A stretch of 9,578 nucleotides of DNA from Spirochaetaceae bacterium (lineage in GTDB: Bacteria > Spirochaetota > Spirochaetia > Treponematales > Breznakiellaceae), in contig JAITNZ010000075.1 of NCBI GenBank assembly GCA_031290205.1, positions 1 through 9,578 of the forward strand, given 5' to 3'. Position 1 is the first letter of the stretch, and each line of letters begins with the position of its first letter. Shown piece by piece: positions 1-7,650 of the stretch. The notes under the pieces were generated by a model. The model was given only the letters and a program-made list of their open reading frames with translations, was not told the origin of the DNA and did no database searches. The translations under genes and the position numbers were made by a program.

Positions 1-272
1 TCAATTTTGTTCCATTTGCTTGTCCCGGGCGGGTAGTGCAAAACTGAAATACTCCTGCCGGTTTCATCCGCAAGTTTCTGTAACTCAAACTTCCACAAGC
101 GGTTTCTGTACCCGTTACTGCCGCCGCAGTCGGCGGTAATGACAATTATTGAAGCGTTTGAATAGTCGCGTTGACCTTCGTCATACCACCACTTCCTCAC
201 CGATTCAACCGCGAACGCTGCCGTATCGCACGAAATCCCCACGCTCACAAATCCGCGATTCTTGAACATATC
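1..272 (-). pseudogene. ISAzo13-family transposase, C-terminal fragment (partial)
   Basis: The minus-strand frame (codons with low coordinate divisible by 3) reads FKNRGFVSVGISCDTAAFAV, then WW, ITADCGGSNG, LWKFELQKLADETG and HYPPGTSKWNKI up to the window edge. This is the order of conserved blocks in ISAzo13-type DDE transposases. The aspartate of ITADCGGSNG is the expected second catalytic residue. The expected third, a glutamate after WNKI, falls at or beyond base 1. Upstream of residue DMF (base 272) the frame stays open to base 539 with an ATG at 518, but it does not resemble the family: the N-terminal half, with the SVDTKKKE-type first catalytic aspartate, is missing. I therefore read it as a truncated or internally deleted copy rather than an active transposase. 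Continuation beyond base 1 cannot be seen. Confidence 0.85.
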
Positions 273-517
273 ACTGGTAGTCGGATTTAGTGCCGGTAAG
301 CGGGCACTGACTTCACGTAAGGAAAAAAAACCATCACTGTCAGCAAACGTATGGCACCAGTAAATGCATTTTTCTAAGTGGCAGTAAATGCGCCCGACGA
401 GGTGAAGTACTTGCTTAGAAAATGGGCGCCTGTTTTTCGGCAAGCCTCCCCCGCCCGACCGTGCCCGCGATTTTAAAAATCGCGGGGCTGCCCTTGTGGG
501 GAGTTGCTGAAGGGGCA
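273..517. other. Degraded IS flank or intergenic region upstream of thyX
   Basis: No convincing gene lies here. The frame of the transposase fragment stays open through it (ATG at 518) but the translation is low-complexity and unlike the family. Two direct copies of CAGTAAATGC (358-367 and 382-391) flank a short AT-rich spacer and could be transposase-binding or end sequences of the element. This is inference, because no partner inverted repeat is visible in the window. An A8 run at about 322-329 and the palindrome at 464-486 complete the region. Confidence 0.4.
464..486. repeat. Perfect 11-bp inverted repeat between transposase fragment and thyX
   Basis: Arms CCCGCGATTTT (464-474) and AAAATCGCGGG (476-486) are exactly complementary around one central A. 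A near-continuous palindrome of 23 bp could be an operator, a cruciform-prone IS scar, or a bidirectional terminator-like element. No T-run clearly follows it in the orientation reading away from the fragment. It ends 32 bp before the putative -35 box of thyX. Confidence 0.6.
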
Positions 518-546
518 TTGTATTTGACTTGTGGTTCTGCTAGAAT
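518..546 (+). promoter_or_regulatory. Putative sigma70 promoter of the thyX-metH operon
   Basis: A -35-like TTGTAT (518-523) is separated by 17 bp from TAGAAT (541-546). TGC directly before the latter gives an extended -10. A start of transcription near 553 would leave only about 11 nt of leader before the thyX ATG at 564. The purine-rich ribosome-binding sequence GGGGGAGAGGGTGA (547-560) would then lie partly upstream of the transcript start. A better -35, TTGACT (524-529), has only an 11-bp spacer and is less likely. No cobalamin riboswitch or other structured leader fits before thyX. Confidence 0.5.
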
Positions 547-563
547 GGGGGAGAGGGTGAAAA

Positions 564-1391
564 ATGGCACATTGTGTTTCGCCGGAAGCTGAAGCTCTTT
601 TAGACAAAGAATTTCCGGTATTGGATAAGGGGTTTATCAGGCTTGTTGACTATCTGGGCTCGGATGAACGTGTGGTTCAATCGGCGCGGGTATCCTATGG
701 AAAGGGGACTAAGACCTACCGCGAGGATGCCGGTTTGATTGATTATCTCTTGCGGAATAGGCATACAAGCCCCTTCGAGCAGGTGGTCTTGACTTTTCAT
801 ATTAAGATGCCGATTTTTGTTGCCCGCCAGTGGGTGCGGCACCGGACGGCGCGGCTTAACGAGATTTCCGGGCGCTATTCCGTGATGAAAGATGATTTTT
901 ATCTGCCTGCCGACAATGACGTTTCGCCGCAGAGTGTGGATAACAAGCAGGCTCGCTCACACGAATCTTTTCCGGCGGAAAAAACCGAAAAAATCAGGGC
1001 ATCTCTGGCAGAAGAGCAAAAGCGTGCGTATAAGGAATATTCAGCGTTAATTGACGAGGGGCTTGCCCGCGAGATTGCCCGCATCAACCTGCCGCTTTCG
1101 CTCTACACCGAAGTGTACTGGCAGATAGACCTGAACAACCTCTTTCACTTCCTCGAACTGAGGACGGGGGCTCACGCGCAGAAAGAGATTCGGGATTATG
1201 CGCAAGTGCTCTTTGAAATTACAAAAAAGGTTGCCCCTCGATCTTGCGAATCATTCGAGCGGCATATTCTGGGCGCTGTGCGCTTCTCTCGGGAAGAAGC
1301 CGCCGAGCTGAAGCGCTTGCTTTCCGGCGCAGAAAAAGATTCGACACTCTGTGGGCGTGCGAAAGAACTTTTTGAGGAAAAACTTAGGTAA
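564..1391 (+). CDS. thyX: FAD-dependent thymidylate synthase ThyX
   Basis: ThyX methylates dUMP to dTMP with 5,10-methylene-H4folate as carbon donor and reduced flavin from NAD(P)H as hydride source, releasing H4folate. The family is a cytoplasmic homotetramer. The 275-residue product carries the diagnostic RHRx7S signature as RHRTARLNEIS (residues 92-102), the substrate-binding block LELRTGAHAQKEIR (197-210), and LPLSLYTEVYWQIDLNNL (176-193). Length is slightly above the usual 210-260 because of an N-terminal extension of about 20 residues and a charged C-terminal tail. The ATG at 564 is chosen because a strong purine-rich ribosome-binding sequence lies 4-17 bp upstream and the promoter ends at 546. 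It is first in the operon, with the next gene starting 8 bp after its stop. The shared H4folate cycle links it to metH downstream. Confidence 0.97.
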   Translation: MAHCVSPEAEALLDKEFPVLDKGFIRLVDYLGSDERVVQSARVSYGKGTKTYREDAGLIDYLLRNRHTSPFEQVVLTFHIKMPIFVARQWVRHRTARLNEISGRYSVMKDDFYLPADNDVSPQSVDNKQARSHESFPAEKTEKIRASLAEEQKRAYKEYSALIDEGLAREIARINLPLSLYTEVYWQIDLNNLFHFLELRTGAHAQKEIRDYAQVLFEITKKVAPRSCESFERHILGAVRFSREEAAELKRLLSGAEKDSTLCGRAKELFEEKLR

Positions 1392-1399
1392 CAATTATT

Positions 1400-2842
1400 A
1401 TGGCTTTAACAACTTTTGAAGATGGCGATTACTACAAGAATGCCTTAGAGGGCGGTAGTGACGAGGCGAAACGCCTCAATAATGTGTATCAAAAATACGC
1501 GGCGGCGAAGGACGAAAAGGATAAGGCGGTTTTTCGCCAGCAGATTGTCGGGGCGTATTGGGATTATTGCGGCATTGCGGCAAAATCGGTTTCGGATGGC
1601 GTGAGCGACGAGAAAAAATTTCTCTTACGCTTCGGGATGCTCAATCCGAAAGCGCTTCGACCGGAAACAAAAGAGTTTTTTGCTAACATTAGTGCGGATG
1701 ATGTTCCGGATTCCAGTATTCGGTATTTGGATGAATGGTTTCTCGCCGTTGGGCGCGGCGAGGCATCGGCTTCTACGACGGATGAAGTGCAAACCAAAAA
1801 AAATGACAGCGCTCACACCCGCGCACTCATGGAAAAGGCAAAGGGTAAGTTGGAGGGGACGAAGGGCATTTTACGCAACCTCAACGCAAACCGGCGGGAA
1901 CTTGAGTTTCTCTTTAAGCCGAAGGCGGATTCGCTCTGTGAACATCGGGTCGATATTGATTTTAACGAGATAAATGCCTGTTATACCGAGGGACAAAAGA
2001 ATGCCGCGCTTGAAATTCAAGATATGATTAAAAATATGTCCCGCGTCGACCGCGAGATAGCGAAACTTCTTGAGACCTATAAAGAGTGCACAGTGGAGGT
2101 CGCGTCTATCGAATCAAAATTAAAAGAGCTTGGAGAGGCGGAAGCGGTTTCCTTTGACTTGCAATCAATTAGCACTGAGTTTTCTTCGATACGGCAGATG
2201 GCAAAGATGACCGTTGGCAGGCAGGGGAATCCGTTTCCTTTTCTGAACGCTGAATACTTTCGTTGTGCGCCGGATGGGGTCGGCACGCGGGAGAATGTGC
2301 AAAAAAGATTGGATTGGATAGAGAGCATAGACTGCGAGGTGTTTCAGCGTTCATACAAGAATCAGGTGAGCAGGATTGCGCCTTTTGCACTGTTGTTACC
2401 CAGCTATGGTGATTACGGCGTGTGTTGGGAACCATTTGAAAAGAAGAACAAGCTGACGAGCCGCGGGCGTATTGCTATTCCCATGTATCCAAAAAATTTA
2501 ACGATGGCGATACTCGCGGCGGTTGGTGATTACCGCTGGCAATTTATGAAAGAAGTATCATCGTTTTATTGGATGGAAGAAGGGCTTACCGGCAACTACT
2601 ATCAGTGGTTTCTCGGTCAAAAATTAAAAGGCGATGTAAAACTTTATTTTATACAGGATTATATAGCGTGGATAACGAAAGAGGCTGAGGGCACACAAAA
2701 ACTGGATAAAGAGATACGGGGTATATTCTGGCGCTATATGCCTTTCGCTCAAGATGTAAAAGACAAATTAAAAGACCGCAATCTTGTGTATCAAGAGTTA
2801 TACCAGCGTGATAAAAACCGCACGATGTCGGACGGGTATTAG
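1400..2842 (+). CDS. Uncharacterised coiled-coil protein, 480 residues
   Basis: I do not recognise this family. The N-terminal part (residues 1-120) is helical and charged and ends in an aromatic SIRYLDEWF stretch. Residues about 120-137 are a Ser/Thr-rich linker. Residues about 138-250 have the Lys/Glu/Leu pattern of a long coiled coil, interrupted near 165-195. The C-terminal half (about 275-480) is rich in Trp, Tyr and Phe (for example YRWQFMKEVSSFYWMEEG at 378-395), suggesting a compact folded domain. No signal peptide, membrane segment or metal-binding motif is seen, so a soluble cytoplasmic protein is likely. It starts 8 bp after thyX and stops 5 bp before metH, so it is translated from the same message. 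Its ribosome-binding site is weak (AGGTAA overlapping the thyX stop), hinting at translational coupling. Folate-linked function is inferred from position only. Confidence 0.85.
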   Translation: MALTTFEDGDYYKNALEGGSDEAKRLNNVYQKYAAAKDEKDKAVFRQQIVGAYWDYCGIAAKSVSDGVSDEKKFLLRFGMLNPKALRPETKEFFANISADDVPDSSIRYLDEWFLAVGRGEASASTTDEVQTKKNDSAHTRALMEKAKGKLEGTKGILRNLNANRRELEFLFKPKADSLCEHRVDIDFNEINACYTEGQKNAALEIQDMIKNMSRVDREIAKLLETYKECTVEVASIESKLKELGEAEAVSFDLQSISTEFSSIRQMAKMTVGRQGNPFPFLNAEYFRCAPDGVGTRENVQKRLDWIESIDCEVFQRSYKNQVSRIAPFALLLPSYGDYGVCWEPFEKKNKLTSRGRIAIPMYPKNLTMAILAAVGDYRWQFMKEVSSFYWMEEGLTGNYYQWFLGQKLKGDVKLYFIQDYIAWITKEAEGTQKLDKEIRGIFWRYMPFAQDVKDKLKDRNLVYQELYQRDKNRTMSDGY

Positions 2843-2847
2843 GCACG

Positions 2848-5800
2848 ATGAGCGTACGGCAAAAACTTGATGAAATAGCGAAGCGGCGCATTCTGCTCCT
2901 CGACGGCGCGATGGGCACGATGCTTCAGCGCCATAAGCTCGGCGAAGCTGATTTTCGCGGGTCGCGTTTTGCGGCGCACCAAGAAAAACTTGCCGGGTGC
3001 AACGACCTTCTCTGTTTGACGAAGCCCGACCTTATCACGGCAATACATACAAGTTACCTTGAAGCGGGCGCGGACATCATCGAAACTTGTAGCTTTAACG
3101 CCAATGCGATAAGCCTTTCTGATTATGCGCTTGCCCCGCTTGCTTACGAGTTAAGCCGTGCGGCGGCGGAGTTAGCAACGAGTGCGGTGCGCCAATTTTC
3201 CACTGAGGAGGCGCCGCGTTTTGTCGTCGGCGTCCTCGGTCCGCTTTCCAAGAGCGCCAGCATCAGTCCCGACATTGACGACCCCGCCAAGCGCTCGGTC
3301 GGCTTTGACGAGATTGCAGCCGCCTATTATGATAACGCGCGCGGCTTACTCGACGGCGGCGCGGACATCCTCATGCTCGAAACGGTGTTCGACACTCTGA
3401 ACGCGAAGGCGGGAATCGCCGCCGTGCTACGTTTGATGGACGAGCGGCAGATTGATATTCCGCTGATGATCTCCGCGGCGATTGCCGATGCGGCGGGGCG
3501 TATCCTTGCCGGGCAGACCGTCGAAGCATTCTGCGTGTCCATCCTCCATGCGGCGCGCGCCAATCATACCGGCTTATTTTCTGTGGGGCTCAACTGTTCG
3601 CTCGGCGCGGAAATGATGCAGCCTTTCGTGTCGGCATTAGCGAAGATCGCGCCGCTTGCCGTGAGCGCTCATCCTAACGCTGGGCTGCCTAACGAATCAG
3701 GGGGCTACGACGAAAGCCCCCAAGCTATGGCGCAGGCAATCTCGGCATATATTGATGCGGGGCTCGTCAATATTGTAGGCGGCTGCTGCGGCTCGACGCC
3801 TGAACATATCAAAGCCATATATGATAGTATACAAGGAAGAGCGCCGCGAATCTTTTCGCCTCCCACCTCCCCCCCCAAAAAAACTTGCGGCAAACTATTT
3901 TTATCCGGTTTGGAAGTAGCGGTGATTGACCATGATACAAAACTTTTTCTCTGCGGCGAGAAGGGGAATGTTCCGGGAAACAGAAAGTTAGCGGGCTATA
4001 TACAAGACGGTAAACTCGAAGAAGCGGTGAGGATGGTACGGGAAAATATTGAGCAGGGCGTAGATGCCATCGACATATCGATGGACGACCCGCTTATCGA
4101 CGCTAAAACGATGATCGTGCGCTTTCTTAACCTGTCGCTCTCCGACCCGGCTATTGCGCGGGTGCCGTTCATCATTGATAGTTCTGATTTTGAAGTCCTC
4201 GAGGCGGCGTTAAAATGTTTGCAGGGGAAGGCGATTGCCAATTCGATTAGCTTAAAAGAAGGCGAGGCTGAATTCCTGCGGAAGGCGCGGCGCGTGCGGG
4301 ATTTAGGCGCCATCCCGATGGTGATGCTCTTTGATGAGGCAGGGCAGGCGGCAAGCGAAGAGCGAAAAGTAGAGATAGCAAAACGCGCTTACCAATTGTT
4401 GCTTGATAATAATTTTCCCCGCGAAGAAATTATATTCGACCCCAATGTCCTTTCCATTGTGACAGGCATCGAAGAGCATGATCGCTATGCGCTTGATTTT
4501 ATCAATGCCTGCCGCATTATCACTGCTGAGTGTCCATGGGCAAGCATATCAGCCGGTGTATCGAATCTGTCGTATAGCTTTCGGGGGAACGCGATAGTCC
4601 GCAATGCGATGCACGCGCACTTCTTACAATTATGCTACGAGGCGGGGCTTTCCGCCGCCATCGTCAATTATGCGGCAATAGAACTCTATAGGCATGATAC
4701 TATAGAGAGCGAACTAAAAACCGCGATAGATGACGCGCTCCTCTGCAAAAAAAATGATGCCGGAGAAGTCCTGCTGAACCTGGCAAAATCAATGAAACGC
4801 CCTTCTCATAGCGAAAGCAAGGATGAACGCGCCCTTGGCACTGGCTGTGGCGCCACAAGGCAGCGGATTAGCGCCGCTTTGATTAGCGGGCTGGACAGCG
4901 GCATCGAAGATGATGTCCGCTTATTGATAGCGGACGGCGCACTGCCGCTTGAGATCATCGAGGGACCGCTCATGGCGGGGATGAAGGAAGTGAGCGAGCG
5001 TTTCGGTAGGGGGGATATGTTTCTTCCCGAAGTGATACGAAGCGCGCGGGTGATGCGCAAAGCTGTTGCCGTGCTTGAGCCGCTTATGAGAAATGAGCAC
5101 GTTGGCGCGCGCCGGCGTGATAAGATAGTGCTTGCCACCGTAAAAGGCGATGTCCATGATATTGGAAAAAATATTGTGGGGACAGTGCTGGGCTGTAATG
5201 GCTTCGAGATTATCGACCTTGGGGTGATGGTAAGCGCCGAAAAAATTGTCGAGGCGGCGCGCAAAGAGGGGGCGCGCATCGTCGGTCTTTCGGGGCTTGT
5301 TACCCCTTCACTTGCCGAAATGTGCGATGTTGCGAAACTCATGGAAACACATAAACTTGATGTCCCGCTTTTGGTGGGGGGGGCGACGACGTCTCTTGTG
5401 CATACCGCGCTCAAAATCAACACGTGCTACTCCGCGCCGGTCGTCTATGTTCCCGATGCGGGCGCCGCACCGGAAGCGGCGCGCTCACTTTTATCAGAGA
5501 GCTTGCGCACTTCATTTCTTGCAAAACTACAAGCTGCTTATGATAAAGCGCTCGTACATCATAACGCGCTTGAAGCGGCGCGGCAGACCATTCCCCTTGA
5601 AGTGGCGCGGAAAAACAAATTTTTCCCCTATGGCGCCGACTGGAATTTTTTCCCTCCCCAAAAAAATATTCCAACAGGCACTGAATATATCGCCGATTAC
5701 CCCCTTGAAAAAATCGTGCGCTTTATTGATTGGGAAAGCTGGGCGCGAAAGTTAGATACCGATAAACAGAAAAATAGAAGCGAATGGAAAAAACTCAAGA

Positions 5801-6495
5801 GCGACGGGGAAAAAATGCTCTCTCTCATACAAAAAGAAAAACTTATAAAACTCTGCGGGGCGGTGCGTTTTTATCCCGCATTATCAGAGGATGAGGATAT
5901 TATTCTTTACGACACGAGCAAAGGCACGCGAACAGAAATTCTGCGCTTCTGCTTTCCGCGCAATCAGATAAAAAAACAGGAGGGAAGAGCCAATCCTTCT
6001 CTTGCTGATTTTATTCTGCCGCTTTCTGTCGCAAGCGAACATCAAACTGATTATATCGGCTTATTTGTATTAAGCGCCGGTGTCGGCGTTGAAGAAGCAA
6101 AAAAGAGATTTCTAGCGGCGCATGATAATTACAGCGCTATTATACTATCCACACTTGCCGATTCGCTTGCCGAGGCGTTCAGCGAGCGGACGCACCGGCG
6201 GGTTGGTCATCTGTATGGTAAGGGCATCCGTCCCGCGTTCGGCTACCCCTGCTCACCCGACCATAGCGATAAGAAAGCGGTGTTCAAACTGCTTGATATA
6301 AAGAACCAGCTGCCGCTCAGTCTTACTAGTTCGGCGATGATAAAGCCTGCCGCTTCGGTATGCGGAATGTATATTTTTAATCCGGCATCGTACTATTTTT
6401 CGTGCGGTGCAATTGGCGGTGACCAGCTTGAAATACTGGCACGCAAAAAAAGAATGAGCGTCGAAGAAGCACGCAAAAGGATGATGACATTATGA
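2848..6495 (+). CDS. metH: Cobalamin-dependent methionine synthase
   Basis: MetH transfers a methyl group from 5-methyl-H4folate through cob(I)alamin to homocysteine, giving methionine and H4folate. The 1215-residue product has all four modules (the E. coli enzyme is about 1227). The homocysteine domain spans about 10-330, with LLDGAMGTMLQ at the N-terminus and zinc ligands C250 (GLNC) and C313/C314 (GGCCGS). The pterin domain spans about 365-645 (IIDSS, NSISLKEGE, IIFDPNVLSIVTGIEEH, SNLSYSFRG). The cobalamin cap and Rossmann module span about 675-890, with the base-off ligand H770 in DVHDIGKNIVGTVLG. The reactivation domain spans about 920-1215, with the AdoMet motif RPAFGYP (1128-1134). Oddities are a shortened loop before RPAFGYP and altered pterin motifs (GEKGNVPG, DISMDD). 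Its ATG follows the preceding stop by 5 bp with only a weak AGG, which suggests coupling. The reductase needed for reactivation is not in the window. Confidence 0.97.
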   Translation: MSVRQKLDEIAKRRILLLDGAMGTMLQRHKLGEADFRGSRFAAHQEKLAGCNDLLCLTKPDLITAIHTSYLEAGADIIETCSFNANAISLSDYALAPLAYELSRAAAELATSAVRQFSTEEAPRFVVGVLGPLSKSASISPDIDDPAKRSVGFDEIAAAYYDNARGLLDGGADILMLETVFDTLNAKAGIAAVLRLMDERQIDIPLMISAAIADAAGRILAGQTVEAFCVSILHAARANHTGLFSVGLNCSLGAEMMQPFVSALAKIAPLAVSAHPNAGLPNESGGYDESPQAMAQAISAYIDAGLVNIVGGCCGSTPEHIKAIYDSIQGRAPRIFSPPTSPPKKTCGKLFLSGLEVAVIDHDTKLFLCGEKGNVPGNRKLAGYIQDGKLEEAVRMVRENIEQGVDAIDISMDDPLIDAKTMIVRFLNLSLSDPAIARVPFIIDSSDFEVLEAALKCLQGKAIANSISLKEGEAEFLRKARRVRDLGAIPMVMLFDEAGQAASEERKVEIAKRAYQLLLDNNFPREEIIFDPNVLSIVTGIEEHDRYALDFINACRIITAECPWASISAGVSNLSYSFRGNAIVRNAMHAHFLQLCYEAGLSAAIVNYAAIELYRHDTIESELKTAIDDALLCKKNDAGEVLLNLAKSMKRPSHSESKDERALGTGCGATRQRISAALISGLDSGIEDDVRLLIADGALPLEIIEGPLMAGMKEVSERFGRGDMFLPEVIRSARVMRKAVAVLEPLMRNEHVGARRRDKIVLATVKGDVHDIGKNIVGTVLGCNGFEIIDLGVMVSAEKIVEAARKEGARIVGLSGLVTPSLAEMCDVAKLMETHKLDVPLLVGGATTSLVHTALKINTCYSAPVVYVPDAGAAPEAARSLLSESLRTSFLAKLQAAYDKALVHHNALEAARQTIPLEVARKNKFFPYGADWNFFPPQKNIPTGTEYIADYPLEKIVRFIDWESWARKLDTDKQKNRSEWKKLKSDGEKMLSLIQKEKLIKLCGAVRFYPALSEDEDIILYDTSKGTRTEILRFCFPRNQIKKQEGRANPSLADFILPLSVASEHQTDYIGLFVLSAGVGVEEAKKRFLAAHDNYSAIILSTLADSLAEAFSERTHRRVGHLYGKGIRPAFGYPCSPDHSDKKAVFKLLDIKNQLPLSLTSSAMIKPAASVCGMYIFNPASYYFSCGAIGGDQLEILARKKRMSVEEARKRMMTL

Positions 6496-7283
6496 ATCAG
6501 GACCAGATTAAAACATTATTGCTTGCTGTAGAAGATTGCGAGTTTGATTTTTCGGTAATACTTTCGGGGAAAAAAAGCCGCAAGGTAAACGGGCTCTATA
6601 AAGTCGATACACGCGAAATTATATTGCATAATAAAAATTTTGAAACGGAAAACCTTTTGATATATACCGCGCTGCATGAATACGCTCATCATATCCATAG
6701 CGGTAAAAACGGCGGGATACTGCCCTCGCGTTCCCACACGCAGGAATTCTGGGCTATCTTTCATCACTTGCTGGAGGCGGCTGAGGCAAAAAAGTTGTAT
6801 ACGAATGCCTACGCCGAGTCGCCTGAGCTTGCCGCGTTAACCGAGTTGATACGCGAAAAATATATCAAAGAGAACGGCAGCCTCTTTATCGAATTGGGGA
6901 ACCGGCTTATCACCGCGCGCGCGCTCTGCGAGAAGGAGGGGCTTCGTTTTGAAGATTATATCGACCGCGTCCTCTGTCTGCCGCGCCTTGCGGCAAAAAC
7001 AGCGATGAAAAGTTTTAGCTACAACTTGGACCCCGCGCTTGGGCAGGAGAATATGCGTTTTATTTCGGCAATATCAAACGAGGAGGAACGCGGCGCGGCG
7101 GAAAACGCACTGCTCTCCGGCAAGAGCCCCGACTCGGTAAAGATCGCCCTGCGCGCAACACAAGCGGAAGAAGACCCCCGCCTTAAACTTGAAAAAGAAA
7201 AAGAGCGCATCAAGCGGACGATAGGCACGCTCTCAAAACGGCTGAAAGAAATCGAGGGCGAGCTTGAGACAGTGAACAATTAG
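6492..7283 (+). CDS. HExxH metallopeptidase-like protein with HTH-like region
   Basis: The 263-residue product has TALHEYAHHIH at about 59-69. H62, E63 and H66 form an HExxH zinc motif, and SHTQEFW (81-87) resembles the HSxxFW block that supplies the third histidine ligand in SprT/YgjP-like gluzincins. So H82 may complete the site. Residues about 136-175 (LGNRLITARALCEKEG, then FEDYIDRVLCLPRLAAKTAMK) look like a helix-turn-helix arrangement of the kind found in DUF3102-like proteins. Residues 228-260 are a charged C-terminal coiled coil. No signal peptide or membrane segment is seen, so it is likely cytoplasmic. The start overlaps the metH stop in an ATGA, a strong sign of coupled translation. 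Peptidase activity and DNA binding are inferred from motifs. The combination could be a metal-dependent protease with a regulatory or DNA-associated role, or an inactive scaffold. Confidence 0.8.
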   Translation: MNQDQIKTLLLAVEDCEFDFSVILSGKKSRKVNGLYKVDTREIILHNKNFETENLLIYTALHEYAHHIHSGKNGGILPSRSHTQEFWAIFHHLLEAAEAKKLYTNAYAESPELAALTELIREKYIKENGSLFIELGNRLITARALCEKEGLRFEDYIDRVLCLPRLAAKTAMKSFSYNLDPALGQENMRFISAISNEEERGAAENALLSGKSPDSVKIALRATQAEEDPRLKLEKEKERIKRTIGTLSKRLKEIEGELETVNN

Positions 7284-7308
7284 CAATTAGCAATTAGCAA
7301 TTAGCAAT
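7281..7308 (+). repeat. Four tandem copies of TAGCAAT spanning the stop codon
   Basis: The heptamer TAGCAAT occurs four times without interruption, and the TAG of the first copy is the stop codon of the preceding gene. It is followed by a looser GAAGAATGAAG-type stretch. Short AT-rich arrays of this type are common decay or slippage products at gene ends. Copy-number change after the first unit would not alter the protein. Confidence 0.9.
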
Positions 7309-7384
7309 GAAGAATGAAGTGCAATAAAGAATCCCCGCAGCAAGCCACGAGGTATTGAAGATTTCTCCTTGAAATCTTTGCGTA

Positions 7385-7437
7385 TGCGGGGGAACATATC
7401 CCCCCGCACCCCCAGTTTTAACCGCCCCAAGGGGCGG
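7385..7437. repeat. Nested GC-rich hairpins after the operon
   Basis: TGCGGGGG/CCCCCGCA (7385-7392 with 7401-7408) competes with the longer-range pairing of 7333-7339 to 7385-7391, so the two folds exclude each other. A further stem CCGCCCC/GGGGCGG sits at 7422-7428 and 7431-7437. The block from 7385 resembles the end of the window (9562-9578), which suggests a dispersed palindromic element. Confidence 0.55.
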
Positions 7438-7484
7438 GGAATTAAACCCCCAATGGCTCGAAGCGCCCTTCTCTTACCAAGGGC

Positions 7485-7507
7485 AAGGCTGAAACCGCCT
7501 GTGGCGG
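7485..7507 (+). repeat. Dispersed AAGGCTGAAAC-type repeat, copy 1
   Basis: This 23-bp stretch ends in the small palindrome CCGCCTGTGGCGG and matches 9325-9347 at 22 of 23 positions. Shorter, more diverged relatives lie at 8752-8770 (plus) and, inverted, at 8351-8367 and 9071-9095. The family is confined to the accessory right third of the window. Confidence 0.75.
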
Positions 7508-7540
7508 ATTAAACCCATAGAGATTCAAAAATCGAATTTC

Positions 7541-7650
7541 GCATAACGTTCCGGGCGTATATGACGTTTTTTGTGCGCGATAGAGGAAACCGTCGGTTTC
7601 CATGCCCGTAACGCCCGAATAGGGCGCGAAGCGTAAACCGTGTGTTATGT
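7541..7650 (-). repeat. attC-like recombination site of an integron gene cassette
   Basis: On the minus strand the site begins with ACATAAC (7650-7644) and ends with GTTATGC (7547-7541). These complementary boxes sit 110 bp apart and match the RYYYAAC / GTTRRRY cores of attC sites except at one position each. Between them lie imperfectly complementary stretches and an exact hairpin GGAAACCG-T-CGGTTTCC (7585-7601). The stop codon of the minus-strand gene lies inside the first box, as is typical of cassettes. The L-box pairing is weak by eye, so structure prediction is needed to settle the call. Confidence 0.55.

Larger units (their letters stand above)
7309..7540. other. Repeat-rich, gene-free junction between operon and cassette
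   Basis: No gene is supported here. The stretch holds CCCCGCA (7333-7339) pairing with TGCGGGG (7385-7391) around an inner hairpin AAGATTTC/GAAATCTT (7358-7365 and 7371-7378). An alternative pairing joins TGCGGGGG (7385-7392) to CCCCCGCA (7401-7408). A third hairpin, CCGCCCC/GGGGCGG, lies at 7422-7437, and CCGCC-TGT-GGCGG at 7496-7507 belongs to a dispersed motif. None has the clean T-run of an intrinsic terminator, though operon transcription may still end here. Confidence 0.55.

Noticed and set aside
500..563. Cobalamin or folate riboswitch upstream of the operon
   Set aside because: The space between the promoter and the thyX start is about 18 bp, and no B12-box or other conserved riboswitch elements are seen.
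4806..5423. 205-codon open frame on the minus strand within metH
   Set aside because: It is antisense to the cobalamin module of a clearly real gene, and its Ser-rich translation has no domain-like pattern.
7281..7308. Possible CRISPR-like array
   Set aside because: The 7-bp units are directly adjacent with no spacers, so this is a simple tandem repeat.
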